Source: an uncultured Chloroflexota bacterium (GTDB lineage: Bacteria; Chloroflexota; Anaerolineae; Anaerolineales; Anaerolineaceae). From it: a DNA stretch of 64,000 nt. Below, in pieces: positions 42,622 through 52,551 of this stretch (its first letter is position 1; every line of letters begins with the position of its first letter). The position numbers and the translations under genes were made by a program. The stretch spans positions 1-64,000 of the forward strand of contig CADACE010000012.1 in assembly GCA_902786265.1 (NCBI GenBank), written 5' to 3'. The notes under the pieces are model-generated. The model ran no database searches and was not told the origin of the DNA. It saw only the letters and a list, made by a program, of their open reading frames with translations.

Positions 42622-43502
42622 CGGACAAGGAAGAAAAAAAGGTCAATGAAAAAATCATGCGGCGTATCCAGGCCAGGAGAGAGGAACAGGAAAACGCCAA
42701 AATTCCGGCGCCGGTAAAGCTGCAATCCATTAATACCTATAACCGCCGGATGGAAGCTTATCTTGAAGAGAGCCAAAAGAGCAGAAAAACCGGCGACAGC
42801 CGCTGGGTTTCTGCTGTTTTTACCTTGATATTCGGTGCAATGACCGCAGCCTACGCTTATCTGCCTCAATTCCGTTTTTCTGATATCCTGATCACCGGAA
42901 TGAGAAATGTCAACAAAGATGAAATTATTTATTTTTCCGGCGCAAAAGGCGAACCCGTTTTTGCCGTAAACCCGTCTGACATCAGAACTACATTGCTGCG
43001 CCACTATCAGGAGATCTATGACGCGGATGTTACCATTGATTTTCCGGCGGAAATGACAATTTCTCTGACGGAACGTATTCCGGTGGTCGAATGGGATTTC
43101 GGCGGCAGCAAGTTCTGGATCGACAAAGACGGAATGGTCTTGAACGAGAGTATTTCCCGGGAGGAAACGATTCATGTTTACGCAGATTCCTACCCCGGCG
43201 CGCCAAACCAGCAGGACCGCGACCTGCCGGTGTATTTCAGTCAGGACGTGTTGAAAACGATCATCACCATGGGCAAACATGTACCGGAAGGGAAGCCGCT
43301 GATCTACACTTACAAAAATGGTTTTGGATGGGATACAAACGAAGAATGGCGGATATTCTTCGGAAAAAATGACAATGACATGGATGAAAAACTCAGGATG
43401 CAGGAGAGTTTGACCAGGTATTTTCATGAAAATGAGATTCAACCGGTTATGGTGAGCCTGGAGTTTAAGGATGCACCTTATTATCGCTTTTTGGAGAATT
43501 AA
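42618..43502 (+). CDS. ftsQ: Division protein FtsQ/DivIB
   Basis: This 294-residue protein has a charged cytoplasmic N-terminus, one membrane helix at about residues 60-80, and an outer POTRA domain: FRFSDILITGMRNVNKDEII then DADVTIDFPAEMTISLTERIP, followed by FWIDKDGMVLNES. It scaffolds the divisome with FtsL and FtsI. Its place directly before ftsA is normal. It overlaps murB by 4 bases. Confidence 0.88.
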   Translation: MTDKEEKKVNEKIMRRIQARREEQENAKIPAPVKLQSINTYNRRMEAYLEESQKSRKTGDSRWVSAVFTLIFGAMTAAYAYLPQFRFSDILITGMRNVNKDEIIYFSGAKGEPVFAVNPSDIRTTLLRHYQEIYDADVTIDFPAEMTISLTERIPVVEWDFGGSKFWIDKDGMVLNESISREETIHVYADSYPGAPNQQDRDLPVYFSQDVLKTIITMGKHVPEGKPLIYTYKNGFGWDTNEEWRIFFGKNDNDMDEKLRMQESLTRYFHENEIQPVMVSLEFKDAPYYRFLEN

Positions 43503-43505
43503 TTT

Positions 43506-44735
43506 ATGGAAAAAGATGCGCTTATAACTGCTATTGACGTCGGAACGACAAAAATATGTACTCTGACAGCACAAGTCATGGACGAACAAAACGTAAGGAT
43601 CCTCGGTGTCGGGATCGAGCCTACACAGGGGATACGAAAAGGGATGGTGATCGATATACCGCTGGCGGCTAATTCAATCGCATTGTCCATAAAAAAAGCG
43701 GAACGGGCTTCCGGGCTGCAGATCGATAACGCTGTTGTCAGCATAGCCGGCTCGCATATTTCCTCTTTCAACAATAAGGCGACTGTCGGCATTGTCGGCA
43801 AGGTGATCAGCAAAGAAGATGTGGCCCGTGTTCTTGAATCGGTCAAGGCAATTTCGATCCCCAATGACCGGACGATCCTCCATACACTCCAGCGGACATT
43901 CACCCTTGACGGAACAGAAGGCATCCGAAACCCCAAGGGAATGTACGCCAACAGGCTCGATGTTGAAGCTCACATTATTACCGGCGATGAATTATCTATT
44001 GAAAATCTGAGACAGTGCATTATGACAGCTGAAGTGGACGTGAGTCAGTTTGTGCTCAATTCACTCGCTGACGCATCAGTATTACTATCTGAAATCGAAA
44101 AACAAATGGGAGTCATTGTTTGTGACATAGGAGGTGGAACAACAGATTTAGCATTGTTTATCAATAATGATGTCTGGCATACCAATGTTATCTCGGTAGG
44201 GGGAAATCATATCACCACAGATATTGCCCAGGCTTTTCATCTTCCCTTCTCACAGGCGGAAGAAGTTAAGAAAATGCACGGAAGCGCGCTGCCGCAATAT
44301 GTTGATGATGATGAATATTTTTACTGCCGAACGTTCGGAAAAGATGAAGCTGCAAAATTCAAGCGCAAAGAGCTCGCGAATGTGATCAATATGCGTGTTG
44401 AGGAAATGTTCCAGCTCATCATGCAGGAGATCAAACGTTCCGGTTATGATGATTTGTTGGCCGCGGGTATGGTTCTGACGGGAGGCACTGCCCTGCTCCC
44501 GGGAATCGACAAGCTTGGTTCACAAATTCTCGGAATGCCTGTAAGAATCGCTAAACCCGACAAAATAACCGGTATGATCGATCAGCTCAACAGTCCTGCT
44601 TTTTCAACTTCTGTCGGACTTCTGTATTGGAGCATGCTGGTGCATGAAAGTTCTCCGGAAGATGTGGCAAAAGCCAATACAATTGTCACAACCGGTGATA
44701 AAATCAAAGATTTTATCAAGTCTCTGCTGCCATAA
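43506..44735 (+). CDS. ftsA: Cell division protein FtsA
   Basis: This 409-residue actin-like ATPase tethers FtsZ to the membrane. Phosphate loop 1 ITAIDVGTTKICTLTAQV is near residue 7, IVCDIGGGTTDLALFIN near residue 203, and MVLTGGTALLPGIDKL near 325. The C-terminal helix (GDKIKDFIKSLLP) fits the amphipathic membrane anchor. It starts 3 bases after ftsQ and is the last gene before the ftsZ promoter region. Confidence 0.95.
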   Translation: MEKDALITAIDVGTTKICTLTAQVMDEQNVRILGVGIEPTQGIRKGMVIDIPLAANSIALSIKKAERASGLQIDNAVVSIAGSHISSFNNKATVGIVGKVISKEDVARVLESVKAISIPNDRTILHTLQRTFTLDGTEGIRNPKGMYANRLDVEAHIITGDELSIENLRQCIMTAEVDVSQFVLNSLADASVLLSEIEKQMGVIVCDIGGGTTDLALFINNDVWHTNVISVGGNHITTDIAQAFHLPFSQAEEVKKMHGSALPQYVDDDEYFYCRTFGKDEAAKFKRKELANVINMRVEEMFQLIMQEIKRSGYDDLLAAGMVLTGGTALLPGIDKLGSQILGMPVRIAKPDKITGMIDQLNSPAFSTSVGLLYWSMLVHESSPEDVAKANTIVTTGDKIKDFIKSLLP

Positions 44736-44841
44736 AGGGCGGAAATCAGGATCATTTCTGCAGCGGTTTCACTATCTTGGGAAGCCGTTGACAACAGTGA
44801 TGTAATTGCTTTCTATATATACCTTGTATATATATTGAATT

Positions 44842-44945
44842 TTTAAGGTAAAATCAGAGAAGCTTATGAGATGCTAATTCTTAAAAATTTAAGCAATAAC
44901 AAAAAGGCCAAAATAATTGCGAAACTTAAATATTTAAGGTAAAAT
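44842..44945 (+). promoter_or_regulatory. Probable tandem promoters of ftsZ
   Basis: A 13-base direct repeat, TTTAAGGTAAAAT, occurs at 44842-44854 and 44933-44945, each containing a TAAAAT -10 box. The second has TTGCGA at 44917-44922 with a 17-base spacer; the first has TTGTAT at 44824-44829 with a long 19-base spacer. The repeated flank could also be a regulator site. The 243-base ftsA-ftsZ gap is otherwise AT-rich. Confidence 0.6.
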
Positions 44946-44978
44946 ATTAGCATTGGTTAGAATTTAGGAGAGAGAGAT

Positions 44979-46154
44979 ATGGAAAACTTTGGAGAGAGTG
45001 GTGCCCGTATCAAAGTCATTGGAGTCGGCGGCGCCGGCTGTAATGCTGTCAATCGTATGATAGATGAAGGCATGCAAGGCCTTGAATTTATTGCTGTAAA
45101 CACAGATTCCCAGGCATTAATGGCCTCAAAAGCCGGAACACGTGTCAGAATCGGAGAAAAGTCTACACGCGGTCTTGGCGCAGGCGGAAATCCTGAAGTT
45201 GGCCGCACAGCTGCTGAAGAATCACGTGATGAACTTCGCGAATCGCTGATCGGCGCGGATATGGTATTCATTACCGCCGGTATGGGCGGTGGTACCGGAA
45301 CCGGCGCTGCTCCGATCGTTGCTGAGATTTGTCGTGAAGTCGGTGCGCTGACCATCGGTGTCGTAACAAAACCGTTCACCTTTGAAGGTCCGAAGCGCAT
45401 GAAATCTGCCCTTTCTGGTATCGATAACCTCAAGAAAAACGCAGATACACTGATCGTCATTCCTAATGACCGTCTGCTGCAAATCGTAGATAAAAAGGTT
45501 ACGGTAAAGTCAGCCTTCAGTCAGGCAGACGATGTACTGCGCCAGGGTATTCAGGGTATTTCCGAATTGATTACCATCCCCGGTCTCATCAACCTGGACT
45601 TCGCGGATGTCCGCTCCATTATGTCTGAAGGCGGTGCTGCGCTTATGGCCATCGGTGTCGGTGAAGGTGATGATCGTGCCCGCAAGGCTGCTGAAAAGGC
45701 CATCAATAATGACCTGTTGGATGTGGCTATTACCGGTGCCCGCGGCATTCTGTTCAATGTCACCGGCGGTGAAGATATGACCCTCTATGAAGTCAATGAA
45801 GCTGCTGCCATTATCCGTGAATCTGCTGACAAGGACGTCAACCTCATCTTTGGTGCAGTTATTGACCCGTCACTGCAGGATCAGATCCGCATTACTGTTG
45901 TCGCGACCGGTTACCCGGATGCGGAAGATGTCATGAACATCCGCCAGACAGATAAAACTGTTATACCGCAGGTGCGTCAGGCAGCTCCGCAGGTGCGCCA
46001 GGTCTACCGGGAACCGATTCCGGAAACGACCTTTGCCACTCCGATGAAGGATCCGGAAGAAAACAAGACCTCATCGTCAATTTTTTCCGGCGGCCGTTCC
46101 AAGAAAGAAAAGCTTGATATTCCGCCGTTCCTGAAGATGAAATCGAGAGATTAA
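44979..46154 (+). CDS. ftsZ: Cell division protein FtsZ
   Basis: This 391-residue tubulin-like GTPase forms the Z ring. It shows [20 protein letters not shown] near residue 9, the tubulin signature [17 protein letters not shown] near 100, [11 protein letters not shown], and [20 protein letters not shown] near 250. The C-terminal peptide [10 protein letters not shown] is the usual FtsA/SepF contact. AGGAGAGAG precedes the ATG. A strong terminator follows. Confidence 0.97.
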   Translation: MENFGESGARIKVIGVGGAGCNAVNRMIDEGMQGLEFIAVNTDSQALMASKAGTRVRIGEKSTRGLGAGGNPEVGRTAAEESRDELRESLIGADMVFITAGMGGGTGTGAAPIVAEICREVGALTIGVVTKPFTFEGPKRMKSALSGIDNLKKNADTLIVIPNDRLLQIVDKKVTVKSAFSQADDVLRQGIQGISELITIPGLINLDFADVRSIMSEGGAALMAIGVGEGDDRARKAAEKAINNDLLDVAITGARGILFNVTGGEDMTLYEVNEAAAIIRESADKDVNLIFGAVIDPSLQDQIRITVVATGYPDAEDVMNIRQTDKTVIPQVRQAAPQVRQVYREPIPETTFATPMKDPEENKTSSSIFSGGRSKKEKLDIPPFLKMKSRD

Positions 46155-46205
46155 ACAGAAATTACCTTACAGAATAATTAAATTTCAAAATCTCTCTATA
46201 AAAGC

Positions 46206-46237
46206 AACAGCCGTCTCAAAATGAGACGGCTGTTTTA
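46206..46237 (+). terminator. Terminator of the dcw cluster after ftsZ
   Basis: ACAGCCGTCTCA (46207-46218) pairs with TGAGACGGCTGT (46221-46232) in a 12-bp perfect stem with a short AA loop, followed by TTTTAT. Confidence 0.9.
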
Positions 46238-46572
46238 TATTCTGAAGAACCCGGGAATGAAAAATGCTTTCCAGAGAAGAAGACCATCTGTCCGGAGCCG
46301 GATCACATATGAAATGTCCGCTCAACAGAGGTATACAGGATCAAAAAAGCATCAAAAACGAGATGGAAACAGATAGGATTGAAATGTAATAAAATTCACA
46401 TATCAAATGAGGATAATATTTGTTTATAATAAAAACTGAATTACACAGCAAAGCTGTGTCGGATCGTACATTGTGCTTTCCGGATAACAACAGATGTTCA
46501 TTTTGTTCTTTGAACGTTTTCCGGAATACAATCTGTGTGCGGTTTTGCTGAAAACGGAAGGAGTAACTCATC
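46238..46572. other. Intergenic region between ftsZ and the DUF6273 gene
   Basis: No gene is seen in these 335 bases. A TATAAT at 46425-46430 is the best -10 candidate for the downstream gene, but no clear -35 was found. The leader would be about 140 bases. Confidence 0.4.
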
Positions 46573-47253
46573 ATGACTAAAAAATCTTATTATTTTCTGT
46601 TTCTTATCCTTGTGATACTGCTTTTTTCAAATATTGCTTCAGCCCAATATTATCCGGGACAGAATGTAACTTTCGGACGTTATGAGCAGGACAATAATTA
46701 CGGAAACGGACCGGAACCGATCGTATGGAGAGTTCTTGACGTAAGCAGCGGGAAAATGCTTCTGCTGAGTGAATATGCCATAGATGCCCAGCCGTATAAC
46801 CTGTACTACGCCGGGGTAACATGGGAAACCTGCTCGCTGCGCAGCTGGCTGAATAATGATTTTTTATACAACGCTTTCAATAGCAGCGAACGCAGCTCCA
46901 TTGCGGAAACTTATGTCAGCAATCCCCCGAATCCTGCCTACGGGACGAACGGCGGAGGCGACACGAGGGACAAAATATTCCTTCTGAGCATTCCTGAAGC
47001 ACAGCGCTATTTCCGTGAAGGGACCCAGCTTCAATGTTACGCAACACGTTATACCAATGTAACAGGAATCAAAAAGGATCCTTCTGCCAAAGATGCCCGC
47101 AGAGGAGATCTCTGGTGGTGGTGGCTGCGCACGCCCGGAAGTCAGCAGCAATATGGTGCAACAGTTAATCTTGATGGCGGCATTGTAAAGATCGGCTACC
47201 ATGTTGATGACGCGTATTGCGGTGTACGTCCTGCCATGTGGGTCCGATATTAG
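46573..47253 (+). CDS. Secreted DUF6273-domain protein, paralogue
   Basis: This 226-residue protein has a signal peptide of about 24 residues (ending ASAQY). The pattern YPGQNVTFGRYEQD, VWRVLDVSSGKMLLLSEYAI, VTWETCSLRSWLNNDFLYNA, GDTRDKIFLLSIPEAQ, WWWLRTPGSQQQ and GVRPAMWVRY matches DUF6273 and the protein at 18605-19273. Two copies in one window suggest an expanded family. The function is unknown; the fold ending resembles C-type-lectin-like sulfatase-modifying proteins. Confidence 0.8.
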   Translation: MTKKSYYFLFLILVILLFSNIASAQYYPGQNVTFGRYEQDNNYGNGPEPIVWRVLDVSSGKMLLLSEYAIDAQPYNLYYAGVTWETCSLRSWLNNDFLYNAFNSSERSSIAETYVSNPPNPAYGTNGGGDTRDKIFLLSIPEAQRYFREGTQLQCYATRYTNVTGIKKDPSAKDARRGDLWWWWLRTPGSQQQYGATVNLDGGIVKIGYHVDDAYCGVRPAMWVRY

Positions 47254-47296
47254 CACCCGCAGCCGACAGAATAACAGTTATCCTTTCAAACTGAAT

Positions 47297-47326
47297 AAGC
47301 ATGGAAAATTTCCATGCTTTTTCAGT
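47297..47326. terminator. Bidirectional terminator between the DUF6273 gene and ribF
   Basis: AAGCATGGAAA and TTTCCATGCTT (47297-47319) form an 11-bp stem, with TTTTT on the plus strand and an A-rich start that gives T residues on the minus strand. It ends both convergent transcription units. Confidence 0.85.
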
Positions 47327-47334
47327 TAATAAAA

Positions 47335-48270
47335 TCAATTGGATACTTTTAATATCTTTTCCGCCTGCCCGATATCCCGGCTGATCTGCTCCTTGAGTGC
47401 TTCCGCGGAATCAAAGCGCCGTTCTTCGCGCAGCATTTCGATGAATTCAAGTTTTGCGTTCTCACCGTAGAAATTGCCTGCCGCATTCAGCAAAAATGCC
47501 TCCGCGACGACTCCCTTATCTTCCAGCCCAAAGGTAGGGCGTACACCCACATTCGTCACAGACGCGTATCGTACGCCGTCTATGACGGCATTCACAGCGT
47601 AAACACCGTTGGGCAGAGCCAGCTTTCCTTCCGGTATCTTTACATTCAGTGTCGGAAAGCCCAGTTTCCTGCCGCGGGCATCACCGTGAATGATCGGGCC
47701 TGAAAAAAAGAACGGATATCCGAGCAGTTTATCCGCCTCGCAGAGTTTTCCTGCATGCAGCAGCGCACGGATCCGCGTAGAAGAGATCACATCCCCGTCC
47801 AGGACGTCTTTTTCAATGACCTTCGTGGTAAAGCCCTTGTCTTTTCCCATCGCAGCCAGAACTTCGGCATTTCCGCTCCGGTTTTTACCGAGAGAGAAAT
47901 CCTCACCCATGAACAGACGCTTACAATGGAGGACCTGCTGCATGGCATCAATAAACGCTTCCGGAGAAAGGTCCGCGATCGATCGGGAAAAGGGGAGAAA
48001 AATCGTCCGCTCAATTCCGAGTTCATGCAGGCGGGTTTCCTGTTCGGAGCGCAGCAGGATCCTGTCATTCGGACCGATTTTACCGAAGTACTGTGAGGGC
48101 AGCGGATCAAAAAGGATCGCTGCAGACGTCAGGCCCTGTGCCAGAGCATATTCAACCGTCTCCCGAAGGATGTGGCAATGTCCCAGATGCAGTCCGTCAA
48201 AGGCACCTATGGAAACTGCCGTATGGTTCGGTACTTCCGGTCCCAAAAGATCAATCAGCATTTGGTTCAT
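47335..48270 (-). CDS. ribF: Bifunctional riboflavin kinase / FAD synthetase RibF
   Basis: This protein of about 311 residues makes FMN and FAD. The N-terminal adenylyltransferase half has AVSIGAFDGLHLGHCHIL near residue 22 and LFMGEDFSLGKNRSG near 118; the C-terminal kinase half has YPFFFSGPIIHGDARGRKLGFPTLN near 185-210. The ATG at 48270 overlaps the truB stop in an ATGA; an in-frame ATG at 48297 is the alternative. It is the last gene of the nusA operon. Confidence 0.93.
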   Translation of the reverse strand: MNQMLIDLLGPEVPNHTAVSIGAFDGLHLGHCHILRETVEYALAQGLTSAAILFDPLPSQYFGKIGPNDRILLRSEQETRLHELGIERTIFLPFSRSIADLSPEAFIDAMQQVLHCKRLFMGEDFSLGKNRSGNAEVLAAMGKDKGFTTKVIEKDVLDGDVISSTRIRALLHAGKLCEADKLLGYPFFFSGPIIHGDARGRKLGFPTLNVKIPEGKLALPNGVYAVNAVIDGVRYASVTNVGVRPTFGLEDKGVVAEAFLLNAAGNFYGENAKLEFIEMLREERRFDSAEALKEQISRDIGQAEKILKVSN

Positions 48271-49184
48271 TGATAAAACACTTTTTTCGGTTTCCATTCA
48301 GAAGATTCAGGGATGAATTCCAGCAGTGCGATCAATTCACCCTGTTCAGATACAGCTTTTCCGTATATCTGATGATCGCCCGGTTCTGCGGAAATTCTCC
48401 GGCCATGCAGGATATCAGCCTCTGTTTCCATGTTCAGCATGATCTCTTCGTATTCGTTCAGAGCATCCGCCGCGGGAATCAGATACTGGTACCAGCTTCC
48501 TTCCTCAAAGGCTTTCTGCAGGTCTGAAAGCGGCACCGCATCACGCAGCGTAAACTTACCGCTCATGGTGCGCTTTAACCCGGAAAGATAGGCTCCGCAG
48601 CCCAATGCCTGTCCCAGGTCATGCGCAATGGAACGCACATAGGTTCCTGAAGAGCAGACAATGTCAGCGATCAATTCCGGCGGATTATATTCAATGAAAT
48701 CAAAGGAATAAACATGGATATGCCGCTCGGGAAGCTGCACATCCTTTCCCTGACGCGCGAGATCGTAAGCCTTTTGCCCTTTGATTTTGATAGCGCTGTA
48801 CGCGGGAGGGATCTGCACGATATCTCCCGTAAATTTTTCCATTGCCGCCATGATCACTTCCTCATCCTGAGGAACGATCCCGCCGGTCTGGAGAACATTC
48901 CCATCCCCGTCATAGGTATCGGAAACCGACCCGAAACGGATCATGGCTTCGTATCCTTTTTTGTCACATACCAGATATTCACTCAGCCGCACAGCCGGAC
49001 CGATCAGGATCACAAGAACTCCTGACGCACGGGGATCAAGCGTTCCCGTGTGCCCGATCCTGCGGAATCCGGTCCCTTTCCGGACGACAGATACTACATC
49101 ATGAGATGTCATTCCCACAGGCTTATCCACAACAAGGATGCCGGAAATGGCACTTTTCAATTTTCGGCTGTCTTCATCTCTCAT
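48267..49184 (-). CDS. truB: tRNA pseudouridine-55 synthase TruB
   Basis: This 305-residue enzyme forms pseudouridine 55 in the T-loop of tRNAs. It has SGILVVDKPVGMTSHDVVS, the catalytic-Asp block IGHTGTLDPRASGVLVILIG near residue 43, IPPAYSAIKIKGQKAYDLAR near 120, and SSGTYVRSIAHDLGQALGCG near 180. The stop overlaps the ribF start and the start overlaps the nrnA stop, so the three are translationally linked. Confidence 0.95.
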   Translation of the reverse strand: MRDEDSRKLKSAISGILVVDKPVGMTSHDVVSVVRKGTGFRRIGHTGTLDPRASGVLVILIGPAVRLSEYLVCDKKGYEAMIRFGSVSDTYDGDGNVLQTGGIVPQDEEVIMAAMEKFTGDIVQIPPAYSAIKIKGQKAYDLARQGKDVQLPERHIHVYSFDFIEYNPPELIADIVCSSGTYVRSIAHDLGQALGCGAYLSGLKRTMSGKFTLRDAVPLSDLQKAFEEGSWYQYLIPAADALNEYEEIMLNMETEADILHGRRISAEPGDHQIYGKAVSEQGELIALLEFIPESSEWKPKKVFYQ

Positions 49185-50170
49185 TTCTGTTCAGAGCTCC
49201 GGGTGATCATTTCTTTCGTTCTTGCCAGAACAGCGGGAATCAGGTCCGTCATTCTTTGTCCGCGGACCGTTGCTCCCGAAGCTGCTTTGTGTCCGCCGCC
49301 GTCAAAGCAGACAGCGACTTCGGCGACATTATATCCGGGCAGTGATCTCCAGGAAATTTTCGTAGTTAATTCATCCAATTCGATAAAAAGAACGGAAACT
49401 TTCACACCTGATGTATTGCCCATATAGTTGACAAATCCCGGGTCATCCGTCGTGATGATACCCATCGCCTCACGTTCGGCTTTGGTGATGACACTCCATG
49501 CCAGACCGTCATCAATTTTCATATTTGTCATTCCGACGCGCCAAAAATCCATCTCCTGGATCGTATGCTCCTTATAGGCCAGATGGTTGATATAAAATAT
49601 ATCCGCGCCTTTGTCGATCAGGTCCGCCGCAGCCCGCAATGAACTCGCGCATACATTGGAATTGGAAAATGAATTGGTATCCGTTATGATCCCGCAGAGC
49701 AGCGCGCTGCTGATCCTTTTGCTGAAAGAAAGACCAAGTTCCGGCAGAATGGCATTCAGAACTTCACATGCCGCGGGACTTTCCGGTACGATCCAGTTCA
49801 ATTTTCCGACGCCCTGATTGGAAACATGGTGATCAATGCAGATATCAACCGGGATTTCCGGATGTTCCTGGAAAAAGGCTCCGGCCCGATCCGCAGAGCT
49901 GATATCCGGAGTCACATAACAATCCGCTCCCACAGGTTCGGGAATAAAGGGATTTTTGCCGCCGGGAATGAACTGAAATAAAAATTGGTAACGCTCGGGA
50001 ATAGGATCCTGAGCAATATACTGAACCTTTTTCCCGGCATCCTCCAATGCCCAACCCAATGCCAGCACAGAACCAACAGAATCCCCGTCCGGCATGAGAT
50101 GAGCAAATATAGCGATATTTTCTGCCGCTTCCAGGCGTTTCCGAATCAACTGGAGGTCATCCCGCAGCAT
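49181..50170 (-). CDS. nrnA: DHH-family bifunctional oligoribonuclease / PAP phosphatase NrnA
   Basis: This protein of about 329 residues degrades short RNA and 3'-phosphoadenosine 5'-phosphate in known relatives. DHH motifs are present: IFAHLMPDGDSVGSVLAL near residue 20, ICIDHHVSNQG near 105, and DHHA1 with VAVCFDGGGHKAASGATVRG near 295. The ATG at 50170 has AAGGAG upstream and sits just after the rbfA stop; a longer in-frame version would run into rbfA and is unlikely. Confidence 0.9.
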   Translation of the reverse strand: MLRDDLQLIRKRLEAAENIAIFAHLMPDGDSVGSVLALGWALEDAGKKVQYIAQDPIPERYQFLFQFIPGGKNPFIPEPVGADCYVTPDISSADRAGAFFQEHPEIPVDICIDHHVSNQGVGKLNWIVPESPAACEVLNAILPELGLSFSKRISSALLCGIITDTNSFSNSNVCASSLRAAADLIDKGADIFYINHLAYKEHTIQEMDFWRVGMTNMKIDDGLAWSVITKAEREAMGIITTDDPGFVNYMGNTSGVKVSVLFIELDELTTKISWRSLPGYNVAEVAVCFDGGGHKAASGATVRGQRMTDLIPAVLARTKEMITRSSEQK

Positions 50171-50171
50171 A

Positions 50172-50600
50172 TTATTCTTCTCCTTCTTCATCCTCGGTCT
50201 CAGTATCGGCCGCTGCGTTTTCCGCAGTATCGGTACCGGCTGCTTTAGCGGCTTCTTCTTCATGCAGCTGCTTGATCAGAAATTCGATACGGTCAGCATT
50301 TTCCGGCGTGGGATCCCAATAGAACCGCAGCCGGGGGAAGGTTCTGAGTTCTATGGTCTGTGCCAGCTGTGAGCGAAGGAAACCGGAGGCACTTTCAAGT
50401 CCCGCGAGGACCTCCCTGCTCCGCTCCTTGCCTTCCAGCGCGGAAACATAGATATTGGCATAATACAATTCCCGGTCCACATTCACATCTGTGACCATGA
50501 CACCGGAAAGACGAGGGTCTTCCACTTCATAAATCAGTAATTCTGACAGATCTTCTTTGATCCGATTCGCAATTTTCTTTAATCTGATAGGTGAAGGCAT
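50172..50600 (-). CDS. rbfA: Ribosome-binding factor A
   Basis: This 142-residue KH-like protein is needed for 30S maturation. It has RLKKIANRIKEDLSELLIYE at the N-terminus, DPRLSGVMVTDVNVDRELYY near 28 and LRTFPRLRFYWDPTPENAD near 85. The last about 30 residues are an Ala/Glu/Asp-rich acidic tail beyond the normal family length. It lies between infB and nrnA. Confidence 0.92.
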   Translation of the reverse strand: MPSPIRLKKIANRIKEDLSELLIYEVEDPRLSGVMVTDVNVDRELYYANIYVSALEGKERSREVLAGLESASGFLRSQLAQTIELRTFPRLRFYWDPTPENADRIEFLIKQLHEEEAAKAAGTDTAENAAADTETEDEEGEE

Positions 50601-50615
50601 AACTTCCTCCCGAGC

Positions 50616-50670
50616 ATCAAATGCTCATTTTTGATAACGGAAGCCGCATATGCGGCTTCCTGTTTGTTTT
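50616..50670. terminator. Two hairpins in the infB-rbfA gap
   Basis: GAGCAT and ATGCTC form a small stem (about 50614-50630) abutting the rbfA ribosome site. GGAAGCCGCATATGCGGCTTCC (50639-50660) is a 22-base perfect palindrome with TGTTTGTTTT on the plus side. Neither has a T-run on the minus strand, so within this operon they look more like RNA processing or attenuation sites than full terminators. Confidence 0.5.
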
Positions 50671-50701
50671 CGATTTGTCTGGTCAGCTGTTCCGGGTCAG
50701 A

Positions 50702-52483
50702 TCAGGAACCGAACCGTTCTACAGTGAAGGTTTCCAGAATATCGCCGACTTCAAAGGTCTCGAAGCCTTTAACCGCGATACCGCATTCAAGACCGGTTTT
50801 AACTTCCTTCACATCATCTTTTTCATGACGCAGGGAAGAAATCTCACTCTTATGGATCTCCTCACCGTTCCGGATCACTTTCACACGGCTGCCCTTCCGG
50901 ATCTCACCTTCAAGCACACGGCTGCCGGCAATAACACCGAGTTTTGAGATCTTGAACATCGCGCGGACTTCGGCTTTTCCGGTTGTGATTTCCTGATATT
51001 CCGGTTCCAGCATACCCTTAAGCGCTTTTTCGATATCTTCCTTCAAACGGTAGATGATGTTATAGCAGCGGATAGAGACGCCCTCATCCTCAGCTTTTTT
51101 CTTCGCGACCGGATCCGGCTGAACATTGAAGCCGATCACGATACCGCGGGAAGCAGCTGCGAGCATCACGTCATTTTCACTGATAGCACCCGCTTCGGAA
51201 AGCAGGACCTTGACCTTGATTTCTCCTTCTTTGCTGAGATCCTGAAGTTCATTCACGATCGGCTCAATGGAACCGGTCACATCGGTTTTCAGGACAAGGC
51301 AAAGCTCTTTCACATCACCTTCCTGTGCACGTTTGAACAGGTCTTCCAGTGTGAATTTCTCTTTGGTCTTATTGGCGGCAGCTTCCGCTTTGCGTGTTTC
51401 AACGATCGTTCTGGCTTCCTTTTCCGAGGCACAGACCTGGAAAATATCACCGGCGGAAGGAACCTCTGTCAGCCCCATGATCTGGACCGGAGTGGAAGGT
51501 CCCGCTTTATGGATCTTCTTCCCTTTGTAATCAAACATCGCACGGATCTTACCGTGAGAATTTCCGGCAAGGACAACACTGCCCATTTCAAGCGTACCGT
51601 TCTGCACCAGCAGTGTCGCGAGGACGCCTTTGGAGCGGTCTACTTTCGCTTCAATTACGGTACCGAATACCTTTCCTTTGGGGTTTGCCTCAATTTTCAT
51701 GGAATCAGCAGTCAGGAGAACTGCTTCCATCAGGTCTTCAATACCCTGCCGCTGCTTGGCGGAGACCGGAACGACCATTGTGTCGCCATCCCATTCATCC
51801 GGGATCAGGCCATGCTCGGAAAGCTGTCGTTTTACCAGATCGGGGTTTGCGTCCGAACGGTCGATTTTATTCATTGCCACAACGATCGGAACGCGCGCTG
51901 CCTTTGCGTGAGCAATGGCTTCTTTTGTCTGCGGCATAACGCCGTCATTGGCTGCGACCACCAAAATGACGATATCCGCACCCTGCGCACCGCGGGCGCG
52001 CATTGCACTGAAAGCAGCATGACCCGGTGTATCCAGGAAGGTGATCGTCTTGCCTTTATGCTCAACCTGATAAGCGCCAATATGCTGGGTGATCCCGCCG
52101 GCTTCACCGGCAGTCACGTTTGTGTTGCGGATAGCGTCGAGCAGAGATGTTTTCCCATGGTCGACATGACCCAGAATTGTTACCACAGGAGGACGCATGG
52201 TCAGGCTGCGGGGGTCTTCTTTGTCAATGATCTGCCTCCAGAGCGGAACATCTCCGCTATCCTTTTCGATTTCCTCCTCTTCCAGTTTTTCCGGAATTGC
52301 TTCATATCCGATTTCACTGGCGACGATCGCGGCAGTATCAAAGTCGATGGACTGGTTGATGTTCGCCATGACGCCATTCATCATGAGGATCTTAATTACC
52401 TGAATACTGGTTGCGCCAAGCAGTTTTGCAAGATCGCGTACCGTTATCGAAGCAGGAATTTCTATTTTCTTTGCAGCACCCAT
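50702..52483 (-). CDS. infB: Translation initiation factor IF-2
   Basis: This 593-residue GTPase places initiator tRNA on the 30S subunit. A short N-terminal domain ([20 protein letters not shown]) is followed by the G domain with [19 protein letters not shown] near residue 110, [13 protein letters not shown] and VAMNKIDRS, then domains II-IV ([29 protein letters not shown]). The very short N-terminus fits Chloroflexota-type IF-2. AAGGAGAG precedes the ATG. Confidence 0.96.
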   Translation of the reverse strand: MGAAKKIEIPASITVRDLAKLLGATSIQVIKILMMNGVMANINQSIDFDTAAIVASEIGYEAIPEKLEEEEIEKDSGDVPLWRQIIDKEDPRSLTMRPPVVTILGHVDHGKTSLLDAIRNTNVTAGEAGGITQHIGAYQVEHKGKTITFLDTPGHAAFSAMRARGAQGADIVILVVAANDGVMPQTKEAIAHAKAARVPIVVAMNKIDRSDANPDLVKRQLSEHGLIPDEWDGDTMVVPVSAKQRQGIEDLMEAVLLTADSMKIEANPKGKVFGTVIEAKVDRSKGVLATLLVQNGTLEMGSVVLAGNSHGKIRAMFDYKGKKIHKAGPSTPVQIMGLTEVPSAGDIFQVCASEKEARTIVETRKAEAAANKTKEKFTLEDLFKRAQEGDVKELCLVLKTDVTGSIEPIVNELQDLSKEGEIKVKVLLSEAGAISENDVMLAAASRGIVIGFNVQPDPVAKKKAEDEGVSIRCYNIIYRLKEDIEKALKGMLEPEYQEITTGKAEVRAMFKISKLGVIAGSRVLEGEIRKGSRVKVIRNGEEIHKSEISSLRHEKDDVKEVKTGLECGIAVKGFETFEVGDILETFTVERFGS

Positions 52484-52551
52484 GTCGTTTCTCTCCTTTC
52501 AAAATTTTGTTCGTCTGTACTAAGGGATAAACCCAAATCTCACTATATTAT

